Shown here: piece after piece, positions 44,062-53,313 of the stretch
Layout: every line of letters starts with the position of its first letter
Position numbering within the stretch: the stretch's first letter is position 1
DNA from: Acidimicrobiaceae bacterium
GTDB lineage: Bacteria; Actinomycetota; Acidimicrobiia; Acidimicrobiales; RAAP-2
NCBI GenBank assembly: GCA_003153575.1
Contig: PLZW01000037.1
Span: forward strand, 124,001-188,000
Direction: 5' to 3'
Length of the DNA stretch: 64,000 nucleotides
Program-made: the position numbers and the translations under genes
Notes under the pieces: generated by a model
Databases searched by the model: none
Told to the model about the DNA's origin: nothing
The model's input: only the letters and a program-made list of their open reading frames with translations

Positions 44062-44741
44062 GGCACCTCCCTTCGTAGGGCGCACGGTGGCGCCTTCCTC
44101 TGATTGGTGTTGGCGGGCAACGGCCATCGCATGCTGTCCCCGGACGACGAGCGGGCAGGCTCCGTTCGTCCTGGCGTGACGCCTCAGGGTGTGCGGCCGG
44201 TGTTGTTATGCCCAGGATTGCGTCGTGGAGACATCACTCTTTTCTCGAAGGATCGCCAGTTGGTTTGGCGTGTGCCGCTCGCCTGCCTCACGGGTGTGAA
44301 GAAAGAGGACCGAATGCTGTGTCGATCCCCCCGGAGAAGCCGGCGGAAAACATCTGAAGCGTCGTCCGATGGCCATCTATCACGTGATGCAACCGCATCA
44401 GCAGGAGTGCGTTCCAATGAGTATAGCCGGGCTGCACCCGGCGAGGCCCGCCTGGGCAATCTGAGCCTGTGACCTGGCACTATTACGCCAGCAACTGCCA
44501 AACGGCGAGGTCGAACCGCAGTTTGGGCGCCGAATTAGGAAGGAGGGTTTTCTTCTCAATTATGGGACCACCGTCCCAGCAGAAGCCCCACTACTTGTTA
44601 ACCGGTTCTCCACAGCCCGTGGAAACCTCAAATCGAGCCAGGTGTGGGGGCGATGGCATCCATCGGATGCACCGATACACGCAGGTCGAAGTCTATTTAT
44701 CGGCCCGATCACGCCTCCTCAGATTTGGGGAGTCGTCTCGA
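44062..44741. other. 680-bp lower-GC non-coding stretch
   Basis: Between the Rpf-like gene and mftF the DNA is clearly less GC-rich (roughly 55-60%, down to about 53% near 44,470-44,640) and has no convincing gene. Two hairpins are visible: GCCGGG-CTGCA-CCCGGC at 44426-44442 and GCCC-GCCT-GGGC at 44445-44456. It may hold the Rpf promoter and mftF terminator, or be a decayed element. A DnaA-box-like TTCTCCACA near 44606 is a single copy and not taken as an origin. Confidence 0.45.
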
Positions 44742-46160
44742 TCACGATTGCCGCCGGTCCCGGACCACGGTGGGCAGGAGGGGACCGAAGGAACGGGCCC
44801 GCAGGCACCCGATCCAGACCCCCGTCCCGTAGGCCACGTCGTCGGCCACCGAGGCGGCCACCCACCGGGGGAGGTCGAGGTCCGGCCGCAGCCGGATCCA
44901 GTCGACCACGGGGGGCACCAGGACCAGGGCGGCGGCCGCCCGACGACTCCTGCGCCCCGAGGCAGCCAAGGCGACCAGCCCGGGACCGGCCAGCATGGTG
45001 GCGGCCCGGCCCAGTCCCATCACCGTCCAGCCCGTCCCCGACGCACTCCACCGCCAGGCCTGCCGGGCGGGGATCCCGAGGGGTCGGACCTTCCCGGCCA
45101 GGCGCACGGCCGATGCGGCCACGGCCACGGCGGAGGGCACCGGACGGCCGGCGAGGAGGGCCGCGGCGGCGACGGCGGACGGCGGGCGGAGCTCGACGGG
45201 GGCCAGCAGGCCCGGGTGGCGCTCGGCCAAGGGGGCGGCCGAGGTGCCGTAGCGGAACCGGCGGGCCAGCACGTCGCGCCACCGGTCCGGCTCGCGGTGG
45301 GCCACGACGACCGAGGGGTCGTAGCGGATGCGCCAGCCCGCCGCCCCCAACCGCCACACCAGGTCGACGTCCTCGCCCACCCGCAGCGTCCTGTCGAACC
45401 CACCCACGTCCTCGAGGGCGGAGCGCCGGACCACGAGGGCCGCCGTGGGCACGTACCGGACAGCCCGGCCGGGACCCACCTCGCCCTCGTCGGGACCGAG
45501 GTCCAGGGGGGAGTGGAACCGGCCGAACCGGTGCACGACGCGCCGGTCGGTGCCGGCCGGTGCCGGTGCCGGTCGGACCCGGGGTGCCACTGCACCCACC
45601 TCGGGGTCGGCGAAGTGCCAGACCAGATCGTCCAACCACGCGCCCGGCACGGTGCAGTCGCTGTCGACGAACGCCATCAGGTCCGTCCCCACCTCGGCTG
45701 CCCCCGTGGCCCGCGCCGCGCCGGGGCCACCGTTCGTCTCCCGCCGGATCAATCGGGCGCCGTGCCGGCGGCAGACGTCGACCACGGCATCGGGGCGGTC
45801 GGAGGCGTCGTCGACCACGACGACGGTGGCCCGTCCGTCGAACGAGGCCAGGCATGCGTCGAGTTGGTCGGCGCGGTCGTGCACGGGAACCACCACGGTG
45901 ACCGCGGGGGCGTCGGCCGGTGGACCGGTGGGCGAGGGCCGGCGGGGGTGGGCCATCCCGGCCGCGATCAGGCGTCCGGCCAGGGTCCGGGTGGCGTCGT
46001 GGGCCGGGCCGCCGTCCACCATGGCGTCGAGGGCGTCGGCGCCGGCCGCGGTCAGGGTGAGGACCCGGCCGGGCCGCCCGCCGGCCAGCACCGCGCCGTC
46101 GCCGAAGCGCCGGAGGGAGCGGTCGAGGACCAGGCCGAACCCCTCCGGGAGCATCCCCAT
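44742..46160 (-). CDS. mftF: Mycofactocin glycosyltransferase MftF
   Basis: The 472-residue GT2 protein adds oligoglucose to the mycofactocin precursor. The GT2 core is visible: VTVVVPVHDRADQLDACL, VVVDDASDRPDAV, LMAFVDSDCTVPGAW with the DSD metal motif, and GGFDRTLRVGEDVDLVWRL. The N-terminus GFGLVLDRSLRRFGDGAVL is the MftF-type leader domain, and there are hydrophobic segments at the C-terminus. The ATG at 46160 is chosen, 10 nt after the SDR stop; a second ATG two codons later is possible. It is the last gene of the operon. Confidence 0.9.
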   Translation of the reverse strand: MGMLPEGFGLVLDRSLRRFGDGAVLAGGRPGRVLTLTAAGADALDAMVDGGPAHDATRTLAGRLIAAGMAHPRRPSPTGPPADAPAVTVVVPVHDRADQLDACLASFDGRATVVVVDDASDRPDAVVDVCRRHGARLIRRETNGGPGAARATGAAEVGTDLMAFVDSDCTVPGAWLDDLVWHFADPEVGAVAPRVRPAPAPAGTDRRVVHRFGRFHSPLDLGPDEGEVGPGRAVRYVPTAALVVRRSALEDVGGFDRTLRVGEDVDLVWRLGAAGWRIRYDPSVVVAHREPDRWRDVLARRFRYGTSAAPLAERHPGLLAPVELRPPSAVAAAALLAGRPVPSAVAVAASAVRLAGKVRPLGIPARQAWRWSASGTGWTVMGLGRAATMLAGPGLVALAASGRRSRRAAAALVLVPPVVDWIRLRPDLDLPRWVAASVADDVAYGTGVWIGCLRARSFGPLLPTVVRDRRQS

Positions 46161-46170
46161 CAGATGGGGG

Positions 46171-46977
46171 TCACAGGGCCAGACCGCCGTCCACCGGGAG
46201 GACGGCACCGGTGACGCCGCCCCGGTCCTCGGCGGCCAGCCACACCAGTGCCGAAGCGACCTCGTCGGCCGCCAGCAACCGGCCGACAGGCTGCTGACCG
46301 GCGAACGGCGCGGTGCTGTCGAGGCCGTACAGGCGGGCGCTCTCGGTCAGCATCGCCGTGTCCGTCGAGCCCGGAGAGACGGCGTTGGCGGTGATCCCGG
46401 TCCCGGCCAGTTCGGCGGCCAGTCCCCGTACCAGCCCGGCCACGCCGGCCTTCGCCGCACCGTAGGCGGACAGGTGGGGCAGTCCCTGGGTGGCGGCGGC
46501 CGATGCCACCACCAGGTAGCGGGCCTGGCGCGGGGCCGGCCGCCGGAGCAGGGCCGGCACCCCGACCCGGGCGGCGGCGATGGGTCCGCCGAGGTCGACG
46601 TCGAGCACGGCGGCCAGTTCGGCGGCCGGCATCTCCCACAGGGGCACGCCGCCGGCGATGACCCCGGCCACGGCCACCATGGCGTCGAGCCCGCCGAAGC
46701 GCTCCTCGGCCAGGGCCACGGCAGCACCCAGGGCCGCCTCGTCGGTGGTGTCGGCCACGTAGGCCACCACCCCGCCCGGCGACGCCGCGTCGCGTGACCG
46801 CGCCGCCCGGGCGACCACGTCCTCCAGCTCGGCGCGGGTGCCCATGGCGTAGGAGAGGCGCGGGTCGTCGCCGCACCGGTCGACGGCCACCACCGACCAT
46901 CCGGCTGTGGCCAGGGCCACGACGGTGGCCGCACCGATCCCGCGTGCCGCACCGGTGACGACCGCCACCCTGCTCAT
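46171..46977 (-). CDS. Mycofactocin-associated SDR oxidoreductase
   Basis: The 268-residue short-chain dehydrogenase has NAD motif TGAARGIG and catalytic YGAAK. An insertion after the second strand (DDPRLSYAMGTRAELEDVV) fits the SDR subfamilies that accompany mycofactocin and keep NAD bound. It would reduce mycofactocin while oxidising an alcohol. The ATG overlaps the mftE stop (ATGA). Confidence 0.82.
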   Translation of the reverse strand: MSRVAVVTGAARGIGAATVVALATAGWSVVAVDRCGDDPRLSYAMGTRAELEDVVARAARSRDAASPGGVVAYVADTTDEAALGAAVALAEERFGGLDAMVAVAGVIAGGVPLWEMPAAELAAVLDVDLGGPIAAARVGVPALLRRPAPRQARYLVVASAAATQGLPHLSAYGAAKAGVAGLVRGLAAELAGTGITANAVSPGSTDTAMLTESARLYGLDSTAPFAGQQPVGRLLAADEVASALVWLAAEDRGGVTGAVLPVDGGLAL

Positions 46978-47699
46978 CTGGTGACCTCGCTGCCCATGCC
47001 TGCACCTCGCATCTCGGACCGCCGGTGGAGCCCGGCGACCATGGTGGCCAGGTCGGCGGCTGCCGCCCGGATCAAGCGGCTTCCCTCGTCGGCCGCCGCC
47101 CCGGTCGGGTCCCCGAGGATCCCGGTGGGGCTGACCGAGCGCACGCCACCGGCTCGCAACAAGGGGAGCAGCTCGGCCCCACCCCGGGTGTCGCCGGGGG
47201 TGGCCCGGTCGAGCCGCACCCGGTCCGGGGCGATGGCCAGCATCAGTGACGTCTCGGTCCGTCCGGCGTGGAGGTCGCCGGCCCAGGGTGGCGACCACCC
47301 CGTCACCGGGTGCCCCTCGGCGGCGAGGCGGCCGAGTGCGCGGGCGAACGGCGAAGCGTTGCCGCCGTGGGTGCAGGCCAGGACCACGTGGGCGAAGTCG
47401 CGCACCGCCGAACGGCCGAGCTCGACCAGCACTGCCTCGATGGCCTCCTGCCCGATGGAGACGGTGCCGGCGAACCTGTCGTGCTCGCCGCTCGAGCCGT
47501 AGGCCATCGCCGGGGCGACGACCAGGTGGTGGTCGAGCACCGCGGCCGCCTCGACGACGGCCACGGCGATGTCGGTGTCGGTGGTGACGGGAAGGTGGGG
47601 ACCGTGTTGTTCGGTGGCCCCGATCGGGACGACCAGGACAGCACCATCCCCGGCCCAGCGGGCAGCGTCAGGCCAGGCCGCATCGGCCAGCCGGTTCAC
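46974..47699 (-). CDS. mftE: Mycofactocin peptidase MftE (creatininase family)
   Basis: The 241-residue protein has the creatininase-family metal motifs VVPIGATEQHGPHLPVTTDT, VLACTHGGN and WAGDLHAGRTETSLML. MftE is the metallopeptidase that releases the C-terminal Val-Tyr-derived dipeptide (AHDP) from the modified MftA peptide. The GTG at 47699 overlaps the ETF-beta stop (GTGA). Position and motifs make the call firm. Confidence 0.92.
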   Translation of the reverse strand: MNRLADAAWPDAARWAGDGAVLVVPIGATEQHGPHLPVTTDTDIAVAVVEAAAVLDHHLVVAPAMAYGSSGEHDRFAGTVSIGQEAIEAVLVELGRSAVRDFAHVVLACTHGGNASPFARALGRLAAEGHPVTGWSPPWAGDLHAGRTETSLMLAIAPDRVRLDRATPGDTRGGAELLPLLRAGGVRSVSPTGILGDPTGAAADEGSRLIRAAAADLATMVAGLHRRSEMRGAGMGSEVTR

Positions 47700-48670
47700 G
47701 GTGCACCTGCCTCAGGGGCGACATCTTCCGCATCGATGTAGCCGTGTCGGGCCAGAAAGGACAGGAGCACATCAGCCGCCTCGGCAGCGTCGGCCGGGTG
47801 CACGACGGTCGGCGGGTCGTGGGCCACCAGCGCCCCGGTCAGGGCGAGCAGCCGCAGCCTCGGATCGTGGCCCTCCGGCGCAGGTATGACCCGGGTGCGC
47901 GGCGCGTACGGCCGGGTGGCACCGATGTGGAGGACCCCTGTTCCGGCGGCGGATCCGGCGGCGGTCCGACCGGTCGACCGGTCGACCGGTACGGCCGCGT
48001 CGGCGACGGCCAGGGCCCCGGCCAACGACGCCCGCCGGAGCCGCACGCCAGCACCCTCCACCGAGCAGACGGCGGGTAGGAGGACCCGCAGGCGCTCGCG
48101 CCACCCGGCGTCGAGTCGGCGCTCGACCACCACCGCCTCCGGGCCGTCCGACCGGAGGGCGACCAGGCCGAGGGCCTGGGCGGCACCCAACTCGTGGGCC
48201 AGGAAGGCGGGCAGGGCGCCGGTGCCGCGGTCGACCGAACGGTCGCCGCACACCACGAGGACGGGGCGGCCGAACGGGCGGACGGCGGCCAGGACCGTCT
48301 CGGCCAGGCCGTGCTCGTCCTCGGCCAGCTCGGCCACGTAGCGGTGGCCGTCGCTGTCGTGTGCGGAGGGGACCCGGACGACCGTCACGCCGAGGGCGGC
48401 CACGTCCCGGAGGATCGGATCGATCGACTCGGGGCCGACCGCGACGGCAACGACCCGGCCGTCCCATGACTCGGCCATCCGCAGCGCCTGCTCGAGGCCG
48501 GCGGCGTCGGCCGGGGAGAGTCCGACGCCGAGCGGGTCGCGGGAGATCGAGCCGTCGAGCGGGTCGACCGTTGCCCGCAGGTCGGTGATGCGCAGGCAGG
48601 CCACCACCAGCGGGCCCGCTGCGGAGTCGTCGGGGGCAGCGACGACAGGGGACACGTTCGGTCCGGTCAT
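47696..48670 (-). CDS. fixA: Electron transfer flavoprotein beta subunit (FixA-like)
   Basis: The 324-residue protein resembles ETF beta: VACLRITDLRATVDPLDG near the N-terminus, PADAAGLEQALRMAE and LVVCGDRSVDRGTGALPAFLA in the middle, and RRLDAGWRERLRVLLPAVCSVE near residue 190. It is longer than a typical ETF beta (about 260), mostly at the C-terminus. ETF shuttles electrons from dehydrogenases to a quinone reductase. It overlaps the ferredoxin-like gene stop (ATGA). The gene order alpha-FixC-FixX-beta in this operon is a mycofactocin-linked ETF set. Confidence 0.83.
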   Translation of the reverse strand: MTGPNVSPVVAAPDDSAAGPLVVACLRITDLRATVDPLDGSISRDPLGVGLSPADAAGLEQALRMAESWDGRVVAVAVGPESIDPILRDVAALGVTVVRVPSAHDSDGHRYVAELAEDEHGLAETVLAAVRPFGRPVLVVCGDRSVDRGTGALPAFLAHELGAAQALGLVALRSDGPEAVVVERRLDAGWRERLRVLLPAVCSVEGAGVRLRRASLAGALAVADAAVPVDRSTGRTAAGSAAGTGVLHIGATRPYAPRTRVIPAPEGHDPRLRLLALTGALVAHDPPTVVHPADAAEAADVLLSFLARHGYIDAEDVAPEAGAP

Positions 48671-48981
48671 CCGTGGTGGAAGACGACGCCGTGACCGCCG
48701 TCGGGGTAGGTCCACGTGATGGCGCCCTCCGAGTCGCAGACCATGTAACAGGTCCCGCACTCGAAGCACTCCTCGTAATTGAACAGGATGCCGCCGTCGG
48801 AGGTCGGGGCGAACAGGTTGGCCGGGCAGGCGCTGACGCAGGCCTTGGTCGTGCACGACCGGCACACCTCGGCGTCGACGGCGATGTGGGCCCGGGCCCC
48901 GACCCGGAAGTCGACGGTGGCCATGCGCTCCTCGAAGGAGATCCCGTCCCACGGGCTGCGGCCCGGCGCCGGGCCGCTCAT
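48667..48981 (-). CDS. fixX: FixX-like ferredoxin protein
   Basis: The 104-residue protein has the FixX pattern: EVCRSCTTKACVSACPANL and NYEECFECGTCYMVCDSEGAITWTYP. These give up to two iron-sulfur sites, of which the second (CFECGTC) is the [4Fe-4S] of the ETF:quinone reductase. It pairs with FixC in the membrane-associated complex. The ATG overlaps the FixC stop (ATGA). Confidence 0.88.
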   Translation of the reverse strand: MSGPAPGRSPWDGISFEERMATVDFRVGARAHIAVDAEVCRSCTTKACVSACPANLFAPTSDGGILFNYEECFECGTCYMVCDSEGAITWTYPDGGHGVVFHHG

Positions 48982-50300
48982 CCGAAGATCCTCAGGCCCC
49001 GCAGGGTGTCGCCGGCCAGCTGCCGGAGGGTTACCCCGTGCCGGGCCGCCGCCGCCCGGGTCACCTTCAGCCCGCCGGCCTTGGGCGTCGGGTTGGTCAC
49101 GGTGAACATCCCCTCGGCCAGGTCGCACAGCAGCCCGGGGTAGCGCTGCTGGACCCGGTCGGACAGGACCAGGGACGGCGCCTTGCGCAGGCGCTTGTGA
49201 TCGGCGAGGACGAACTGGCCCTCGAGGTCGGCCCGGTAGGAGGCGAGCCCCCGGGCCGTGCAGTCGCCGGCGGTCAGCGCCCGGTCGACCGCCTGGCCGG
49301 CCGCGTAGCCCGACCCGATGGCGAAGTTGACCCCCTCCAGCCACAGCCCGGCGGCCAGGGTCATGGCCCCGGCGTCCCCCGCGATGAGCAGGCCGTCGGC
49401 GGCCAGTGCCGGCATGGTGTCGTAGCCGCCCTCGGGGATGAGGTGCGCCGAGTATTCGCGCAGGGTCAAACCCCGCAGTAGCGGGGCGATGGTCGGGTGG
49501 GCCTTCAGGTCGGCCACCAGCTCCTCGGGTCGCACCCCCGAGGCGGCCAGCTGCGGCAGGGACAGGACCACGCCGATGCTGACCGAGTCGGCGTTGGTGT
49601 AGAGGAAGCCGCCCCCCGGTATGTCCCGCGTGCAGCCGAGGATCTCCATGTCGACGCCCTCGTGGTCCTGGACGCCGAAGCGCTCGTTGATGGCGCCCGG
49701 CGGGAGGTCGAGCACCTCCTTGACCCCCAGGGTGTGGTGCGACGCCTCGGCCCGGGACAGCAGGCCGGCCTCCTTGGCCAGGAACGAGTTGACCCCGTCG
49801 CAGGCGATGACCACCGGTGCGTGGAGCTCGGCGCCGTCGCGGTCGGTGCGGACCCCGACCACCCGGCCGGCACCGTCGCGCACCAGGCCCGTCGCCACCG
49901 TCGAGGTGACGAGACGGGCCCCGGCCTCGGTGGCCTTGCCGGCCAGCCACGCGTCGAAGTGGGACCGCAGTGTGGTCATCCCGTTGTAGGGGGCGGCACC
50001 CCAGGCATCGGTGCGGAAGTCGACGGACAGCGACTGGGTGCCGGTCATCATCACGGTGGAGCGCCGCACCACCCACCGCTCGACGGGCACCTCGTCCCAC
50101 CAGCCGGGAATGATCCCGTCGAGCACCCGGCCGTAGACCACGCCGCCGTAGACGTTCTTCGACCCGGGGAACGGGCCGCGCTCGACGAGTACCACGGACC
50201 GGCCGGCCCGGGCCAGGGCCAGGGCCGCCGAGGCACCGGCCGGGCCGGCACCCACCACCACGGCGTCGAACGCGGCGACGTCGGTCCGCGGCTCAGGCAC
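48978..50300 (-). CDS. fixC: ETF:quinone oxidoreductase flavoprotein (FixC-like)
   Basis: The 440-residue FAD protein has the dinucleotide motif VVGAGPAGASAALALARAG, the FixC hallmark ERGPFPGSKNVYGGVVYG, and a second FAD contact LLIAGDAGAMTLAAGLWLEG. It transfers electrons from ETF to the quinone pool, with FixX as small partner. GTG at 50300, overlapping the ETF-alpha stop by 8 nt. It is embedded in the mycofactocin operon. Confidence 0.9.
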   Translation of the reverse strand: MPEPRTDVAAFDAVVVGAGPAGASAALALARAGRSVVLVERGPFPGSKNVYGGVVYGRVLDGIIPGWWDEVPVERWVVRRSTVMMTGTQSLSVDFRTDAWGAAPYNGMTTLRSHFDAWLAGKATEAGARLVTSTVATGLVRDGAGRVVGVRTDRDGAELHAPVVIACDGVNSFLAKEAGLLSRAEASHHTLGVKEVLDLPPGAINERFGVQDHEGVDMEILGCTRDIPGGGFLYTNADSVSIGVVLSLPQLAASGVRPEELVADLKAHPTIAPLLRGLTLREYSAHLIPEGGYDTMPALAADGLLIAGDAGAMTLAAGLWLEGVNFAIGSGYAAGQAVDRALTAGDCTARGLASYRADLEGQFVLADHKRLRKAPSLVLSDRVQQRYPGLLCDLAEGMFTVTNPTPKAGGLKVTRAAAARHGVTLRQLAGDTLRGLRIFG

Positions 50301-51324
50301 CGGTTACTCCGGCGGGCTGGTCGGCCCCGTCGTCGACGCCCAGTCGTCGGGCCAGCTCGGCCAGGAGACCGCCGGCGTCAGTCACCAGGCCGAGGTCGGC
50401 CATGGCCGTCATCGGACACGACGGGTCGGTGTTCACGCTCACCACGTGGCGCGGGGTGCCCAGGCCGCCGGTGTGCTGCGCGGCGCCCGACACCCCGAGG
50501 GCCACGTACAGGTCGGGGTCGACCGTCACCCCGGTGGTCCCGATCTGGCGCTCGTAGCCGGTCCACCCGGCATCGGTGGCCACCCGGGTGGCGCCCGCCG
50601 ATCCCCCGAGGGCGGCGGCCACCGCGCCGAGCAGGGTGAAGACCCCGGTGGCCCGGTAGTCGTCGAGCCCGGCGACCAGGCCTGCGCCCCCCGCCACCAC
50701 CCGGGTGGCGTCCGCCAGATCCATGGTGTGGAGATCGGGCTCGAGGAGCTCGAGCAGTTCCGGATCGCACGTCGACCCTTCCGGCCCGACGGCCAGGGAC
50801 AGCTCGATGATCCCGGCCTCGGGCGACGCGGCCCCATCGGCGTGGGGTGCAGGGCGGCCGCCCACGGCGAGGGTCACCACGGCCGGCCCGGCCACGTCCA
50901 CCGGGACCAGCACGCGGTCGTCGATCCTGGTCACGACGGCCCGCACCCCGGCACCGTCGGCGGACACCGCCGCCGTCAGGGCCCGGGCCACCAGGGGCCG
51001 ACCGGTGGCCGCGGCCAGGCGTGGGGCCAGGTCCCGACCGTCGGGCGAGGCGGGCAGGAGGACCAGTGTCTCGTCGGCGACCACGTCACGGAGGGCGGCG
51101 GCCAGTGCGGCAGGCCGGAAGCCCGGCCCGGTGTCGGCCCAGCGGCCGTGGCACACGCCGGCCAGCGAGCCGAGCGCCTCCGCGGTGCCGGAGCCGACCA
51201 CCACCACGCGCCCACCGGCCTCGGCCACCGCCTCGGCGGCCCCGACGGGCAGCCGGCCGTCGCGCGCCACGACCACCGCTATGGCGCTGCCGGCATCGTT
51301 CACTGGGGGAGGGTCCGGGCTCAC
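50293..51324 (-). CDS. fixB: Electron transfer flavoprotein alpha subunit (FixB-like)
   Basis: The 343-residue protein has the ETF-alpha C-terminal FAD domain: GATRVATDAGWTGYERQIG, GTTGVTVDPDLYVALGVSG, AAQHTGGLGTPRHVVSVNTD and CPMTAMADLGLV. It should bind FAD together with the beta subunit. It is encoded 26 kb from other fatty-acid genes but inside the mycofactocin operon. GTG at 51324 overlaps the OYE stop (GTGA). Confidence 0.9.
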   Translation of the reverse strand: MSPDPPPVNDAGSAIAVVVARDGRLPVGAAEAVAEAGGRVVVVGSGTAEALGSLAGVCHGRWADTGPGFRPAALAAALRDVVADETLVLLPASPDGRDLAPRLAAATGRPLVARALTAAVSADGAGVRAVVTRIDDRVLVPVDVAGPAVVTLAVGGRPAPHADGAASPEAGIIELSLAVGPEGSTCDPELLELLEPDLHTMDLADATRVVAGGAGLVAGLDDYRATGVFTLLGAVAAALGGSAGATRVATDAGWTGYERQIGTTGVTVDPDLYVALGVSGAAQHTGGLGTPRHVVSVNTDPSCPMTAMADLGLVTDAGGLLAELARRLGVDDGADQPAGVTGA

Positions 51325-53288
51325 AGTGCCACCGCCACCCGGTGGCCCTCGATGACGGCGGCGTGGGCCCGTCGGGGGGCCAGGCAGTCACCGATCCGGT
51401 GGACCTCGAACGGCGCACCGTCGAGTGCCCGCCACAGGTCGTCGTCGGGCTGCTGGTGGACCGAGCAGACCACCCAGTCGCAGTGCCGGTCCCGGTCGGT
51501 GCCGGTGGGGTGGTGCTGCAGGGTCAGTACCAGGTGCGGACCGCCCTCGTCGGATCGCGTCACGCCCATCGGCACCAGGTCGACGCTCTGTTCGATGCCT
51601 TTGGCGTGCGCCTTGACGTTCCACGTCTCCAGATCGAGGGTGATGCCCAGGTCCTGGCCCACCACCATCCCGTTGGTCACGATCTCCACCCTGCAGCCCC
51701 GGTCGGCCAGCAGCTCGGCGGTCGACGTGGCCTGGTGGAAGCCCAACTCGTCGACCACCACCACCCGGCCCTCCGGATGGACCCGACCCTCCAGGACGTC
51801 GCGCACGTCGACCACCCGGTCGTCGTCGCCGGCCCACCACGGCCGCGACGGCTTCGCCCCGGTGGCCACGACGACCGCGTCGGGCGACTCCGCCCCGACC
51901 AGTGCGGCGGTGGCCTCCACGCCGGTCCGCAGGTCGACCCCGGCGCGACGGGCGGCCACGATCAGATTGCGGGCGATGTCGAAGAACTCGGCGCGGCTCG
52001 GCACGCTGGCCGCCACCTGGGCCTGGCCGCCGAGCCGGTCGTGCCGTTCGAAGAGCACGACCCGATGGCCCCGTTCGGCCGCCGTCACCGCTGCCTGGAG
52101 CCCGCCCGGGCCGCCGCCCACCACCACGACCTTGCGGCGTCGACGGGGCCGGGGCACGATCGCCGACTCACGACCGGTGCGGGGGTTCTCGATGCAGCCC
52201 AGCCACCGGTTGAGGCCCATCCGGCCGACGCACTCCTGGTTGCACGACAGGCAGGTGCGGATGTCGGTGGCGTGACCCGATCGGGCCTTGACGGCGAAGT
52301 CGGGGTCGGCGATCTGGCCGCGCACCACCCCCACCAGGTCGCACACGCCGTCGGCCAGGGCCCGTTCGGCCTGGAGCGGGTCCTTGAAGCGGCCCACGCC
52401 CACCACCGGCAGGTCCACGGCGGCGCGGATGGCGCTCGGGATGAACAGGGCGTAGCCGGGCGGCACCTGCATGCTGGCCTCGATCATGTAGAGGGTGGCC
52501 GTCGCCACCCCGATCGACGTGTTGATGTAGTCCACCTGGCCGGAGGCCTCGACCATCCGGGCGACCGCTACGGCGTCCTCGATTCCCGTGCCCCCGTCGA
52601 TCAGCTCGTCCCCGCAGAGGCGCACGCCGAGGGCCCGGTCGGCACCGATGGTGGACCGCACCGCCTCGACGATCTCGAGCAGGAGCCGGGCCCGGTTGGC
52701 CAACGACCCGCCGTACCCGTCGGTCCGGCGGTTGGTGGCGAGCGAGAGGAAGCCCCGGACGATCGATGAGTGGGAGCACTGCAGCTCGATGCCGTCGAAC
52801 CCGCCGGCCGTGCAGTGGGCGGCCACCGTGGCGTAGCCGTCGATGATCTCGGCGATCTCGTGCGGCTCCACCGCCTTCGGGACTTCGCGGAAGAGCGGGT
52901 CGGGCACCGGGCTCGGCGCCCACACGGGCAGGCGGGAGTACATCGAGGAGGCCTGTCCGCCGTTGTGGTTGATCTGGGCGAAGACGGGCACGTCGTGGGC
53001 GTGCACGGCATCGGTGATCCGTCGGTAGCCGTCGACGACCTCGGGGTGGAACCCGTGGATCAACTTCTCGTAGGGCCAGTCGGTCGGATGGGTCGAGTGT
53101 TCCTCGGTGATGATGAGCCCCGCCCCGCCGGCGGCCCGGGCCGCGTAGTAGGCGGCGTGCTGCTCGGTGGGGAGACCGTCGGTGGCGTAGTTGGTGAGGT
53201 GGGCGGCGAACACGACGCGGTTGGGCACGGTGACCGGGCCCAACCGCAGCGGGGTGAACAGGTGCCGGTACCGGCCGCCGGAGCTCAC
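51321..53288 (-). CDS. Mycofactocin-system OYE/FadH-family oxidoreductase, paralogue 1
   Basis: The 655-residue protein resembles 2,4-dienoyl-CoA reductase (FadH)/trimethylamine dehydrogenase. It has an N-terminal FMN TIM barrel (residues about 1-360), a [4Fe-4S] motif CLSCNQECVGRMGLNRWLGC, and a C-terminal FAD/NAD(P) domain (KVVVVGGGPGGLQAAVTAAERG). Two such paralogues occur in some mycofactocin loci. It starts with GTG 53288, 25 nt after the SDR stop, so it opens a sub-run of overlapping genes. The substrate is not known. Confidence 0.9.
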   Translation of the reverse strand: MSSGGRYRHLFTPLRLGPVTVPNRVVFAAHLTNYATDGLPTEQHAAYYAARAAGGAGLIITEEHSTHPTDWPYEKLIHGFHPEVVDGYRRITDAVHAHDVPVFAQINHNGGQASSMYSRLPVWAPSPVPDPLFREVPKAVEPHEIAEIIDGYATVAAHCTAGGFDGIELQCSHSSIVRGFLSLATNRRTDGYGGSLANRARLLLEIVEAVRSTIGADRALGVRLCGDELIDGGTGIEDAVAVARMVEASGQVDYINTSIGVATATLYMIEASMQVPPGYALFIPSAIRAAVDLPVVGVGRFKDPLQAERALADGVCDLVGVVRGQIADPDFAVKARSGHATDIRTCLSCNQECVGRMGLNRWLGCIENPRTGRESAIVPRPRRRRKVVVVGGGPGGLQAAVTAAERGHRVVLFERHDRLGGQAQVAASVPSRAEFFDIARNLIVAARRAGVDLRTGVEATAALVGAESPDAVVVATGAKPSRPWWAGDDDRVVDVRDVLEGRVHPEGRVVVVDELGFHQATSTAELLADRGCRVEIVTNGMVVGQDLGITLDLETWNVKAHAKGIEQSVDLVPMGVTRSDEGGPHLVLTLQHHPTGTDRDRHCDWVVCSVHQQPDDDLWRALDGAPFEVHRIGDCLAPRRAHAAVIEGHRVAVAL

Positions 53289-53313
53289 CGCGTCCCTCCG
53301 TGGCGCACGTCGA

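Noticed and set aside
44180-44540. Possible c-di-AMP (ydaO) riboswitch upstream of the Rpf-like gene
   Set aside because: Such riboswitches precede rpf genes in other actinobacteria, but the conserved core is not found in this leader.
44600-44620. DnaA-box-like TTCTCCACA
   Set aside because: It is a single copy with a mismatch to the consensus and no AT-rich unwinding region or other boxes, so not an origin.
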